From Prescottella defluvii (GTDB lineage Bacteria > Actinomycetota > Actinomycetes > Mycobacteriales > Mycobacteriaceae), in contig CP121458.1 of NCBI GenBank assembly GCA_029690005.1, forward strand, positions 5,475,872 to 5,539,871: a DNA stretch of 64,000 nt. The letters are read 5' to 3'. The notes under the pieces are model-generated. The model was not told the origin of the DNA and did no database searches. It saw only the letters and a list, made by a program, of their open reading frames with translations. Positions 20,729 to 29,406 of this stretch are shown piece after piece; position 1 is the first letter of the stretch; each line of letters opens with the position of its first letter. Made by a program: the position numbers and the translations under genes.

Positions 20729-22213
20729 TCAGCCGGCCACGGCCGCAGACGGCGCGTCTGCCTGCCGGATCGACCGTGGGATCGCGATCGCGGCCAGGGC
20801 CCCGAGCAGCGCCGCGCCGGCGACCATCGCGAAGCCGATGGAGATACCGGTGTCCGAATACAGCGCGCTGCCTTCGGCGACGAACGCGATGTGCGAGTTC
20901 AACATCGCGAAGACGAGGACCGGCAGGATCGCGGGTAGCACGTTGCCCGCGGTCGACGCGATGGCGCCCGCAGTGGCGAGAAGCTGCGGCGGGACGGCCT
21001 CGATGAGCAGGTTCGGTGTCGCCGCGTAGCCCATGCCGCCGCCCAACCCGACGACCGCGCCGAGCAGGATGACGATCGCCTTGGAGTCGTGCGAGAACGC
21101 GAGGAGAAGGCTCCCTGCCGAGACGACGACGAGTCCGGCGATCATCATCAGCTTGGGTCGTACCCGCGAGACCGAGGCGCCCACGAGGAACCCGCCCAAC
21201 AGGGTCATCGCGCCCTCGGGCGCGTGGAACCACGCGTACCCGCCGGCGTCGGCGCCGAATCCGTATCCGAGACCGAGATCGCCCGGCGTCATGACCATCA
21301 TCGGCAACAGCATCACGAACGCGGCGATGGCGGCCCAGCACAGACCCGAACTGAAAGATGTCAGCGCAACGGGACGCTGCGACAGGATCGAGAGGTCGAT
21401 GATGGGGTCGCGCAGCTTACGGGCGGACACGAACCAGGCGAGCATGAACAACAGTCCGACGGCCAGCCAGGCCAGCGTCGACGGTGCGGTCCACCCCCAG
21501 TCGGGTCCGAAGCTGATACCGAGCAGCAGTCCGGCGAGGCCGATCCCCAGGAGGGCGGCGCCGACGAGGTCGATCCGCACCTGCAGACGGATCGGTGACT
21601 CCTCCGTCGTGATGCGGATGATCGCGGCCAGCAGCGAGAGACCGAGGACGAAGAACCAGAAGATGCCGCGGAACCCGAAGTTGTCGATGATCCAGCCGGT
21701 GAAGAACGGGGACGGCACGGCGATGAGGCCCATGCCGGTGGTGGAGACGCTCACCGCCATCGCCACCGTCCGCGGCGGGTACACGTCGCGGATCAGCGCG
21801 TACACCAGGAACAGGCACGGACTGAGAAGCCCGGTCAGCGCCCAGCCGGCCACCAGGATCGGAAACGTCGGGGCGACGGCGGCGATCAGCGCACCGACCG
21901 CCGAGAGCAGAACACATGCCAGCAATATCTTCCGCTTGCCGTGCGTGTCGGCCAGCTTGCCGAGCAGAGGTGAGGCGACGGCACCCACCAGCAGGAACGC
22001 GGTGAGCATCCACACCCCCTGGGCGGTGTGGAATCGAGACGAAATCTGTGGCAGCGCAACAGAAATCATCAGGTAGCTGCAGGCGAGCATCTCCAGCACG
22101 AGCACCATGGAGACGAACGACAACACCAGTCGTGGCGTCCAGCTTCCGGTACCGGAAGCCGAGGTTTCTCCGGTCGTGACGAGAGTGTCACCACCGTGGG
22201 ATGCGAGATCCAT
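20729..22213 (-). CDS. MFS drug-efflux-type transporter (DHA2-like, 14 spans)
   Basis: 494-residue major facilitator protein with about 14 hydrophobic spans. Motif A appears as GKLADTHGKRKIL after the second span, and the motif C-like region is TGLLSPCLFLVYALI. Length and span count fit the proton-driven DHA2 drug exporters. The ATG 22213 follows GAAAGGCC at suitable distance. The next gene on the strand encodes a small hydrophobic peptide, so export of that peptide or of a small molecule is possible. Substrate unknown. Intact. Confidence 0.85.
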   Translation of the reverse strand: MDLASHGGDTLVTTGETSASGTGSWTPRLVLSFVSMVLVLEMLACSYLMISVALPQISSRFHTAQGVWMLTAFLLVGAVASPLLGKLADTHGKRKILLACVLLSAVGALIAAVAPTFPILVAGWALTGLLSPCLFLVYALIRDVYPPRTVAMAVSVSTTGMGLIAVPSPFFTGWIIDNFGFRGIFWFFVLGLSLLAAIIRITTEESPIRLQVRIDLVGAALLGIGLAGLLLGISFGPDWGWTAPSTLAWLAVGLLFMLAWFVSARKLRDPIIDLSILSQRPVALTSFSSGLCWAAIAAFVMLLPMMVMTPGDLGLGYGFGADAGGYAWFHAPEGAMTLLGGFLVGASVSRVRPKLMMIAGLVVVSAGSLLLAFSHDSKAIVILLGAVVGLGGGMGYAATPNLLIEAVPPQLLATAGAIASTAGNVLPAILPVLVFAMLNSHIAFVAEGSALYSDTGISIGFAMVAGAALLGALAAIAIPRSIRQADAPSAAVAG

Positions 22214-22425
22214 ATGCGGGGCCTTTCAGGTCGTGAACCTGTACGAGGGATCGATCCGGCATCGCGCGTACCGGAACGTACGAGCGAGGGGGCGGAGCGG
22301 TGGTGCTGCCGAGCAGACGTCTGTCGGCACGCGTAGCTGCGATCGCGAAGGCACGGAAGGCGCGGAAGGCGCGAAAGGCGCGCTGAAGTCACACTGCCGG
22401 CCGACAGGCGGGCAGTGCCGGGTCA

Positions 22426-22455
22426 CCCTCTGCGCGCGGACGCGCGTGCAGAGGG
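22426..22455 (-). terminator. GC-rich hairpin after the RidA operon
   Basis: Near-perfect inverted repeat CCCTCTGCGCGCG / CGCGCGTGCAGAGGG about 35 bases past the RidA stop. A second short hairpin (CACTGCC / GGCAGTG, 22391-22416) lies beside it. The rest of 22214-22489 holds only a short imperfect repeat of GGAAGGCGC units (about 22351-22384). Confidence 0.55.
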
Positions 22456-22489
22456 GCGGGTGGAGCGTCGTCGGGGTCCGGAGGTCGGA

Positions 22490-22903
22490 TCAGGAAGCGT
22501 CGGCGAGGTAGGCAGTGGCCTTCATCTCGACGCGCGGCGTGACAGGCATCCCGGCACCGAGATGGGCCACTCCCACCGCGGTCCACGCCGGGTAGGGCTC
22601 GTGGATAAATCGTTCCTTGACCGTCGTGAAGGCGCCCAGATCGCCCTCCAGGTCAGTGTGGAAGGTGATCAACTCGACGACATGGGCCATTCCGGCCCCG
22701 GCAGCCGCGAGGACACGGTCGAGGTTCTCGAAGGCGAGGGTGAACTGCGCTACGGGATCATCCGGGACGGTGCCGTCGAGATGCTGCCCGAGCACGCCGG
22801 AGCAGATGACGAAGTTTCCCGCCCGGACGGCGGGAGCGATGTGCCAATGGCGGTAGACATGGTCCAACTCGGCGGGGACGACGGGACCGCTCGAACACAG
22901 CAT
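22490..22903 (-). CDS. RidA/YjgF family protein lacking the canonical arginine
   Basis: 137-residue member of the RidA superfamily (FVICSGVLGQ, NLDRVLAAAGA, VVELITFHTD, VEMKATAYL). RidA proper hydrolyses reactive enamines and imines and uses an arginine in a P-A-R-S type motif. Here the matching place reads YPAWTAVGVA, so the arginine appears absent, which suggests a non-RidA subgroup with another activity. It lies 27 bases after an FAD amine/amino-acid oxidase-like gene, whose imine products would be natural substrates. Start ATG 22901-22903. Confidence 0.82.
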   Translation of the reverse strand: MLCSSGPVVPAELDHVYRHWHIAPAVRAGNFVICSGVLGQHLDGTVPDDPVAQFTLAFENLDRVLAAAGAGMAHVVELITFHTDLEGDLGAFTTVKERFIHEPYPAWTAVGVAHLGAGMPVTPRVEMKATAYLADAS

Positions 22904-22930
22904 CTGGTGATCCGTTTCTACTCGTGGGGG

Positions 22931-24177
22931 TCAGGCGGTCGCGACCGAGCGCAGCGGAGGCGAGACCTCCGATTCCGCCCAGCGGGCCTGGAAGGCCGCG
23001 TGCGGAATGCCGTCGGTCCACTGTCCGTCGATCGCGAGTCCTGCAGCGAGCCTGCCGATTTCGTCGGCCGCCATTGCGCCCGCTCCCCCTCGATCGCCAC
23101 GATCGTGTGCTCGTCGACCCGGTCGATGTAGGGCAACGCCGTCGGCGTCTCGCACACCATGCAGGGTCGGGTGTGCGCGGGACCGAAGGTCTTTCCGGGA
23201 AGGAGTTCGGCGAGCAGGTCGAGCGATTCGCGGATGTCCTCCTGCCGGCCACCGGTACGCACCCACCGCGCGATCGCCTCGGCGGATTCGAGCGGGTTGT
23301 CGAGCAGGCTGCGGCCGGAACACTTGAGATACCAACGGCCGTCCGGATACTGCAGCGGTGACATGACGATCCCGCCGTAGACCACCTGGTCGCCGGAGGC
23401 CTTCAGGTACATCATGGCCGGAATGTCGAACTCGGCCGGATCGGACACCTCGACGAGGACGACCGTCGCGCCGTAGGTGCGCATGTCCAGCGGCCTCGGG
23501 AGGAGTCCGCCGAAGTTGGTCGCGGCGCCGGTCGCGACGACAACCTTTCCGGCACGCCATGTTTCACCTGAGCGGGACGTGACTCTCACCCCTCGAAGAG
23601 AGCGCTCCACGCTGTCGACCGCGTCACGGATCAGCACGGCGCCGTGCGAGACGGCCGCGGCGAGTTCCGCTCGCACCAGCGTGCGCGGATTCACGATGAA
23701 GGCGTCCCGTTGCACGATCCCGACGTGGCCGGGGGCGAACTGTAGGTCCGGATACTCCCGCCGCAGTTCCTCGTCGCTCAGATTCTGCACCGCGACATTG
23801 AGGTCGGCCGCGTTGCGGGCGAGCACTGCCCGGTTGAACCAGTCGGCCAACCCGCCGCCCTCGGAGTCGTCGGGCATGACCGTGAGCGAGTGTCGCGGCG
23901 TAGCGAACTCCACCCCGGTGCGTTTCTGCAGGTCAGGGAATCGACGGATCGACCTCATCGCCAGCATCGACGTCATCAGCGGGACCTCGAGGACGTGCGC
24001 CAGTCGCCCCTGGTCGTAGTACCCGGCCCACACTCCGTCGTGGTCCGCGAACCCCGCCGGCTCGTCCGGCCCCACGACCAGCACCGAGGCGCCGCGCTCA
24101 CTCAGATGCCGCGCGGTGGCCGCACCGATGGGCCCCGCCCCGACGACGATGACGTCGAAATAGCCTTCATCCTGCAT
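22931..24177 (-). CDS. FAD-dependent amine/amino-acid oxidase-like protein (DAO family)
   Basis: About 415 residues. The N-terminal FAD dinucleotide fold is clear (FDVIVVGAGPIGAATARHLSERGA) and the middle has the DAO-type VVVATGAATNFGGLL segment. DAO enzymes oxidise C-N bonds of amino acids, sarcosine and similar compounds. A one-base shortfall near 23080 breaks the frame; correction gives AIEGERGAMAADEIGRLAAGL and a stop at 22931, whereas the uncorrected frame ends in non-conserved residues. It forms an operon with the RidA-like gene and is divergent from a TetR gene. Confidence 0.85.
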
Positions 24178-24227
24178 GAATTCTCCTCGTTGACTGCCCC
24201 GGACAGAGCTCGGCCCCCGGAGGGCTC

Positions 24228-24248
24228 GATCGCGATGCCGCCGCGATC
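24228..24248. promoter_or_regulatory. Inverted repeat, possible TetR operator
   Basis: Perfect 7-bp arms GATCGCG / CGCGATC with a 7-base spacer, in the region between the divergent oxidase and TetR genes. The position suits an operator controlling both, but there is no known consensus to compare with. Confidence 0.35.
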
Positions 24249-24369
24249 ACCGGGCTCTGAGAGGCTGGACCGGCGTGTTCGGCGGCGTGTGACGGAAATC
24301 ATCCATCGCGACCGCCGCTAAGTCAACAGCATGTGTCGTTAAGAGTTTGTTGCGGAGAAGGAGACGACG

Positions 24370-24957
24370 TTGAGCGACAAGCCCGAGCGGGTTCGGACCG
24401 GTGGCCGGAGCGAGAAAGTTCGCGTCGCCGTCGGCGAGGCGTGTCTGGGATTCCTCGCCGAGGGGCGACTCGACTTCACCACCGTCGAGGTCGCCGCCCG
24501 CGCCGGCGTCAGCCGCAAGACGATCTACCGCTGGTGGCCGACTCACAACGACCTGCTCGTCGAAGCACTGTCGATGCACGTCCGCCAGGTCGCCCCACCG
24601 GACACGGGGTCGTGGGAATCCGACGTCCGCGCCTTCGCCGAGCAGATCGCCGAATACGCCGCCAGCCCTGTCGAAGTCGCATCGGCGGCGCTCATGGCGA
24701 GCCACCGCTACCCCGATTTCAACAAGCTCGTGCTCGAGCAGTACCGGCCCGTTCTCGAGGCGTGGCAACAGATGGCGCAGCGCGCGATCGACCGAGGCGA
24801 GGCCAACTCGGACCACACGCCGGAGGCCATGGTGAACACACTGGCCGCGCCCCTGTTCATGGCCCCGATGATGCTCGGTCGCCGATCGACCGCGACGGAG
24901 TTGGATCGGGTCGTCGGGATCGTGCTCGCCGCCACGCGGCCGCATCCGGCGTCCTAG
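24370..24957 (+). CDS. TetR family transcriptional regulator
   Basis: 195 residues with an N-terminal TetR helix-turn-helix (FTTVEVAARAGVSRKTIYRWW) and a helical ligand domain with the TetR_C-like tail (VNTLAAPLFMAPMML). A TTG start at 24370 is preceded by GGAGAAGGAG at good distance. Divergent from the FAD oxidase/RidA operon across about 190 bases, so local repression of that operon is the likely role. Inducer unknown. Confidence 0.85.
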   Translation: MSDKPERVRTGGRSEKVRVAVGEACLGFLAEGRLDFTTVEVAARAGVSRKTIYRWWPTHNDLLVEALSMHVRQVAPPDTGSWESDVRAFAEQIAEYAASPVEVASAALMASHRYPDFNKLVLEQYRPVLEAWQQMAQRAIDRGEANSDHTPEAMVNTLAAPLFMAPMMLGRRSTATELDRVVGIVLAATRPHPAS

Positions 24958-24999
24958 CCGAACAAGAGTTTCGGTACCCTGGTACCAGTCAAACGACAT

Positions 25000-25040
25000 C
25001 CGGACGAGCACACCGTACCCGGCCAGCGACAAGACGGTGT
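25000..25040 (+). promoter_or_regulatory. Guanidine-III (ykkC-III) riboswitch
   Basis: The segment has the conserved pieces of the guanidine-III aptamer in order: CCGGACGAG, then ACACCGTACCCGG, then CCAG, GACAAGACGGTGT. This closely matches the Thermobifida fusca aptamer used for structures, as I recall it. CCGG/CCGG and ACACCG/CGGTGT pair to give the two helices of the pseudoknot. The ribosome-binding site GGAG follows at 25043-25046, so guanidinium binding would control translation of the SMR gene at 25057. Confidence 0.88.
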
Positions 25041-25056
25041 TTGGAGAAGAAACACC

Positions 25057-25371
25057 ATGGCTTGGATCGTGCTCGTGATTTCCGGTGTCCTGGAGGCCGT
25101 GTGGGCCACCGCCCTCGGCAAGTCGGAGGGATTCACCCGACTCGGACCGTCGATCGTCTTCGCATTGGGCATCGTGCTCAGCATGGCCGGACTCGCCTAT
25201 GCGATGCGCACCCTGCCGATCGGCACGTCGTACGCGGTGTGGGTCGGCATCGGCGCGGCACTGACCGTCGGCTACGCGATGATCACCGGCACCGAGAGCG
25301 CGTCGCTCGTGAAGATCCTGTTGATCCTCGGCATCGTCGGCTGCGTGATCGGGCTGAAGGCCCTGCACTGA
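25057..25371 (+). CDS. SMR family guanidinium exporter (Gdx/SugE type)
   Basis: 104-residue, four-span small multidrug resistance protein. The essential acidic residue Glu13 is in GVLEAVWATALGKSEGF; the second and third spans carry the SMR signatures LSMAGLAYAMRTLPIGTSYAVWVGIGAA (read in parts). The GTSYAVW form and the guanidine-III riboswitch just upstream favour guanidinium export over quaternary ammonium efflux. It would act as an antiparallel dimer exchanging protons for guanidinium. Intact, ATG 25057. Confidence 0.92.
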   Translation: MAWIVLVISGVLEAVWATALGKSEGFTRLGPSIVFALGIVLSMAGLAYAMRTLPIGTSYAVWVGIGAALTVGYAMITGTESASLVKILLILGIVGCVIGLKALH

Positions 25372-25431
25372 CCGCCCGCACCACGGACTGAACGTCCCGT
25401 TTGACTGTGTGGCGGGGGTTACAGTTAGCGG

Positions 25432-26267
25432 ATGAATCTGGTGTCAGCGTTCACGTTTCCGGTCCGCGCCGGGCTCGCCATCACGGCATCCGCGCTCGAG
25501 GTCGCCGAGATCACGCTCGCAACGACCCGGATGGCACTGTCCAGCACGACCGCGACGAGCGTGGGCGCCGCGACTCTCGCCAATCCGCGAGGCCCCCTGC
25601 AGCTCGTGCAGCAGGTTGCAGCGCTGGCATCCGACGACCGTCCGCTCGGGCAGGCGCTGCAGCCGGGCGGCCCACTCGACCGTCTGCTGGCGCCGGGCGG
25701 CGTCGTCGACCGTCTCACCTCCGACGGGGCACCCTCGAGCGCCTGTTCGAGCCCGGCGGCCCCCTCGAACGGGTGCTCGCTCCGGGCGGCCCGCTCGATC
25801 GCGTGCTGGCCGAGGACGGGCCGCTGGACCGGATTCTCTCGGAGGACGGACCGCTGGAACGCCTCCTCGCACCGGGTGGCCTGCTCGATCGCCTCACCGC
25901 CGAGGACGGGCCGCTCGAGCGACTCACCGCCGCGGACGGGGCCGTCGAGCGGCTGACGAAGAAGGACGGGATCGTCGACAAGGCGCTGGCCGAGAACGGC
26001 ATCCTCGAGACGCTACTCGCGGAGGACGGCGCGTTCGAGCGACTCATCGCGGAGGGCGGCCCGCTCGATCAGATCGTGGCCCTGTCCGAGACGCTGACAG
26101 CGCTGGCACCGAACCTGCAACGGATGAGCTCGAGCATCGACCTGCTGCAGGAGACCGTCGGCATCCTCAGCGCGGCGGTGGGACCGCTCGGCGACCTGGC
26201 CGGGCGCCTCCCCGGACGCTGGCTCAAGGGCGGCCGCGGCGGCGATCTGTCCCTCGGCCCCGCCTGA
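25432..26267 (+). CDS. Protein of 14 tandem decapeptide repeats
   Basis: About 278 residues. After a 70-residue N-terminal region (MNLVSAFTFPVRAGLA) come 14 tandem ten-residue units with consensus P-L-[DE]-R-[LV]-L-A-[PE]-[GD]-G, for example PLDRLLAPGG, PLERVLAPGG, PLDRVLAEDG, AFERLIAEGG. A helical C-terminus (LIDLLQETVGILSAAVGPLG-like) follows, ending in a basic Gly-rich tail. The leucine and charge pattern suggests a repeated turn-helix solenoid or membrane-surface array. The frame breaks at 25726-25729 in a G run within the third unit; correction keeps the ten-residue period exactly, strong evidence that the break is an error. No enzymatic domain; function unknown. Confidence 0.8.
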
Positions 26268-26519
26268 CACCTGTGACATCACCCGCGACAAGGGACTTCG
26301 GTCCCGATGAAACCGGGAATTCGTAACGATTACACCAGCATTCGGCGGCGTTGATTCCGTTTGTATAACCACTTCCGGGAGACGCTTCCCAAGTTCCTTC
26401 GCGTCGCTAGCCTTGCCAATGGCGCGGTTGCCCCGTCTCGGACGCCGCGCCGCCGGTTACATCGGTGTCGACGACGCCGGGCGGCAACGGACGTACCTGG
26501 AAGGCACGGAAGAAGTCGA
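26268..26519. other. Intergenic region before small gene
   Basis: About 250 bases with no supported gene. It is less GC-rich than its neighbours at 26310-26400 (for example TTCGTAACGATTACACC), the usual look of a promoter region, but I cannot place a specific operator. Confidence 0.4.
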
Positions 26520-26651
26520 ATGAACCACATCTCGAACAACCGTCAGACCCCCGTGAGCGGCCTCCGCACCGGAGCGATCAGCACCGAGGAGATCAAGTCC
26601 CGTATCGCGGCCATGTTCGGAGACGCCCCCGCCGCTTCCCAGGACAAGTGA
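26520..26651 (+). CDS. 43-residue hypothetical peptide
   Basis: Small frame starting MNHISNNRQTPVSGLRTG and ending in FGDAPAASQDK. GGAAGAAG lies about six bases before the ATG. The product is polar with a short amphipathic helix (STEEIKSRIAAMF). It converges on the XRE-cupin gene, whose stop is 22 bases away. I do not recognise it; a ribosomally made precursor peptide cannot be excluded but no modifying enzymes are adjacent. Confidence 0.45.
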   Translation: MNHISNNRQTPVSGLRTGAISTEEIKSRIAAMFGDAPAASQDK

Positions 26652-26673
26652 GGCCCGGCCTCCCCCTTTCGAT

Positions 26674-27269
26674 TCACTCCCCCGTCTCGTCCCCGGCCGG
26701 ACGCGCGCGGATGTGCGCGCGCTCGCCCTGGCGGCCGAAGAGCCCGAGGAACTCGACCGGTTCGGCGCCGGCGGCACCGAACCAGTGCGGAACCCGGGTG
26801 TCGAACTCGGCGGCCTCGCCCGGCTGCAGCACGAGATCCCGGTCGCCCAGGACCAACCGCAGGCGTCCGTTGAGCACGTACAGCCACTCGTAGCCGTCAT
26901 GCACGCGCAGGTCGGGCTCCAACTCCCCCGCGGCGCCGGAATCACGTGTTTGTACGCCTGGATCCCGCCGGGCCGACGCGTCAGCGGCACGATCGTCCGG
27001 TCGCCGCGCCGGATCGGCTGCATGTGAATGCGCGGATCCCCTGTCGGCGGAGCCCCGACCAGTTCGTCGAGCGGCACCCCGTACGCCCTGGCCAGCGGCA
27101 GTAGCAGCTCCAGGTTCGGTTTGCGTTGCCCCGACTCGAGTCGCGAGAGCGTACTGACCGAGATCCCGGTGTCCGTGGACAGGTCCGCCAGCGTCACGCC
27201 CCGCTGCTGTCGCAGCGCCCGCAGCCGCGGACCGACCGCGTCGAGGATCCGATCCATGTCGTCGTCCAT
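26674..27269 (-). CDS. XRE-cupin transcriptional regulator
   Basis: About 198 residues. Helix-turn-helix of the XRE type at about residues 12-66 (LRALRQQRGVTLADLSTDTG, ISVSTLSRLESGQRKP) and a C-terminal cupin at about 110-180 (HDGYEWLYVLNGRLRLVLGD, VPHWFGAAG). A one-base shortfall near 26935 splits the two halves; correction gives VIPAPAGELEPDLRVHDGYEW. Such regulators bind a small ligand in the cupin barrel and repress or activate neighbouring genes. It is divergent, by 92 bases, from the flavoprotein-methyltransferase operon, its most likely target. Confidence 0.87.
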
Positions 27270-27361
27270 GACGACAGCTTGCCACTTCGGCAAATTTCCT
27301 TGCTCAAATTCGACGAGGGTCGGCATGGTGGTGACCCGGACGAGAAATGGGGAGGTCATCG

Positions 27362-28332
27362 ATGAGTGATCAGCTGCTGGACGACTACGACGTGGTGGTG
27401 ATCGGCGGGGCGCCGCCGGACTCGAGGGTGCGCTGATGCTGGCCCGCGCCCGTCGGACGGTCCTGGTGGTCGACGCCGGCGACCCGCGCAACGCGCCGGC
27501 GGCCGGAGTGCACGGGTTCCTGTCGCGCGACGGCCTGCCGCCCGTCGAGTTGACCGCGATCGGGCGCGACGAGGTCCGCCGCTACGGCGGGCAGGTCGTC
27601 GCGGGCACCGTCACCGACGCCCGCCGAACCGACGACGGTTTCACGGTGACGATCTCCGGTGACCGGCAGGTGCGCGCCCGACGGCTGCTCGTGACCACCG
27701 GCCTTGTCGACGAGCTGCCCGACGTTCCCGGGGTTCGGGAACGCTGGGGCCGCGACGTCCTGCACTGCCCGTACTGCCACGGTTGGGAGATCGGCGACCA
27801 ACCGGTCGGCGTGCTCGGTACCGGACCGATGTCCGTGCACCAGGCACTGATGTTCCGGCAGTGGACCGACGACGTCGTGCTGCTCCGCCACACCGCGCCC
27901 GAACCGGCAGTCGAGGAACGCGAACAGTTCGAGGCGTGCGGAATCCGCATCGTCGAGGGTCTGGTCGATTCGCTCGTGATCGACGGCGACCACCTCACCG
28001 GTATCCGGCTCGCGGACGGCACGGTGGTCGCTCGTCGGGCGCTGGTGGTGGCACCCCGCTTCGTCGCCCGCGTCGACGCCCTCGTCTCGCTGGGCCTCGA
28101 CACCGAGAGCGAACCGATGTCCGGCGGGCTGTTCGTGCCCGCCGACTGGTCCGGACTGACGAAGGTGCCGGGCGTGTGGGTGGCGGGCAACGTCACCGAC
28201 GTCAAGGCGCAGGTGCTCGGGGCCGCTGCGGGCGCCGCGACCGCCGCCGTCGCCATCAACAACGATCTGATCGCCGAGGACACGAACCGTGCCGTGGCCG
28301 ACCTGCGGGCGCGGCAGCAGAAGGGAGCCTGA
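27362..28332 (+). CDS. Thioredoxin-reductase-like CxxC flavoprotein
   Basis: About 323 residues. FAD-binding N-terminus (YDVVVIGGGAAGLEGALMLARA after correcting a one-base shortfall near 27409), central redox motif C136-P-Y-C139 followed by HGWE, then a nucleotide-fold remnant (GVLGTGPMSVHQALMF) and a C-terminal FAD motif (GVWVAGNVTD). Thioredoxin reductase itself has CATCDG; the CxxCHG(W/Y)E form occurs in the TrxR-like dithiol oxidases (GliT/HlmI group), which close disulfides in small molecules using oxygen. ATG 27362 has GGGGAGG upstream. The methyltransferase gene follows after two bases. Confidence 0.86.
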
Positions 28333-28334
28333 GA

Positions 28335-28972
28335 ATGACCGACACGACCGAGGTGTTCGACGAAGACTTCTGGAACGAGCGCTACCGCTCGAGCCACCGC
28401 CTGTGGAGCGGGAACCGAATCCCAATCTGGTGAACGAGGTTTCGGACCTCACCCCGGCGACGGCACTGGACGTCGGCTGCGGTGAGGGCGCCGACGCCAT
28501 CTGGCTCGCCCGACGCGGCGCGGTGGTGACCGCCATCGACCTGTCCACCGTCGCGATCGAACGCGCCGCCGCTCACGCGGCCGACGCCGGCAGTGACATC
28601 GCCGAGCGGATCACGTGGCAGCAGGCGGACCTGCTCGCGTGGACTCCGGGCCGGACGGGGTACGACCTGGTGACCTCGCAGTACGTGCACCTGCCGACCG
28701 GCCCGCGCGAGGTGCTGTACCAGCGCCTCGCGGAACTGGTCGCCCCCGGCGGCACCCTGCTGATCGTCGGCCACCACCCGTCGGACCTGGATACCAGCAT
28801 CCGTCGCCCGCCCCGACCGGAACTGTTCTTCACCCCGGAAGACGTTGTGGCGCTGCTCGATCCGCGGGAATGGACGGTCGACACCGCGACCGCGTCGTCG
28901 CGGACCGTCACCCACGGCGACCACGAGGTCACCATCCACGACTCGGTCGTGCGGGCGCACCGAGCGGGCTGA
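28335..28972 (+). CDS. Class I SAM-dependent methyltransferase
   Basis: About 212 residues with a Rossmann methyltransferase core: motif I ALDVGCGEGADAIWLARRG, motif II acidic end VTAIDLS, motif IV YDLVTSQYVHL, and a post-core segment ELFFTPEDVVALL. The N-terminus FWNERYRSSHRLWSG resembles the TehB/thiopurine S-methyltransferase-like group. One base is missing near 28411 in a G run; correction gives LWSGEPNPNLVNEVSDL. Two bases separate it from the CxxC flavoprotein gene, so the products probably act on one substrate, plausibly a thiol. Confidence 0.86.
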
Positions 28973-28981
28973 TCGAGGATC

Positions 28982-29021
28982 GCCGCGGCCGCGTCGCCTA
29001 CAGGGTCGGCGCGGCCGCGGC
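28982..29021 (+). terminator. Terminator after the methyltransferase gene
   Basis: Perfect 12-bp inverted repeat GCCGCGGCCGCG / CGCGGCCGCGGC with a 16-base loop, ten bases past the stop, followed by AAAACAG rather than a U tract. Confidence 0.5.
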
Positions 29022-29130
29022 CGAAAACAGGTAGTGGACGGGAGTGGAACAGGTAGTTATCACGGTGCACTCGGGCACCTGGGCGCGGCAACCTGGAGTA
29101 GGTCGGTTCGAAACCGGAGGAGAACTACTC

Positions 29131-29334
29131 ATGATGCGACGCGGACGCAAGACGCTGATCGCACTCGACAGCGGCGACTGGTGCTTCGGCAGGGTCGTCG
29201 GACGACGCCGGGGCGGGTCCGGGATCCGCGTCCAGCTGCTGAAGAACGATGCAGGCGAGAAGTACCCCACTTTCACAATCGCCGACCCGAAATCGGGGAC
29301 GGCTTCGCCCTGTGAGCGAATAGACCTGTGGTGA
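29131..29334 (+). CDS. 67-residue basic hypothetical protein
   Basis: Begins MMRRGRKTLIALDSGDWCFG and ends RIDLW. GGAGGAGAA lies before the first of two ATG codons, which decides this start over a longer upstream frame. The product is basic, with one cysteine next to a tryptophan and a further cysteine near the end. I do not recognise a family and see no membrane segment. Confidence 0.5.
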   Translation: MMRRGRKTLIALDSGDWCFGRVVGRRRGGSGIRVQLLKNDAGEKYPTFTIADPKSGTASPCERIDLW

Positions 29335-29406
29335 ACTGGCGCAATTCATCGTTTGGTCGGTGAGGAAATCGGCATTCGATTGCAATGCGGCCAGTAGCGT
29401 GCGGGG

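Noticed and set aside
22351-22384. Short tandem repeat of GGAAGGCGC-like units
   Set aside because: Three to four imperfect copies in a GC-rich gap; no coding frame or conserved structure to support a role.
24317-24340. Second TetR palindrome (TAAGTCAACA ... TGTGTCGTTA)
   Set aside because: Only 6 of 10 arm positions are complementary; too weak to list as an operator.
25650-26070. Regular repeat that could suggest a CRISPR array
   Set aside because: The unit is 30 bases, in frame and without unique spacers; it encodes the decapeptide repeat. No cas genes in the window.
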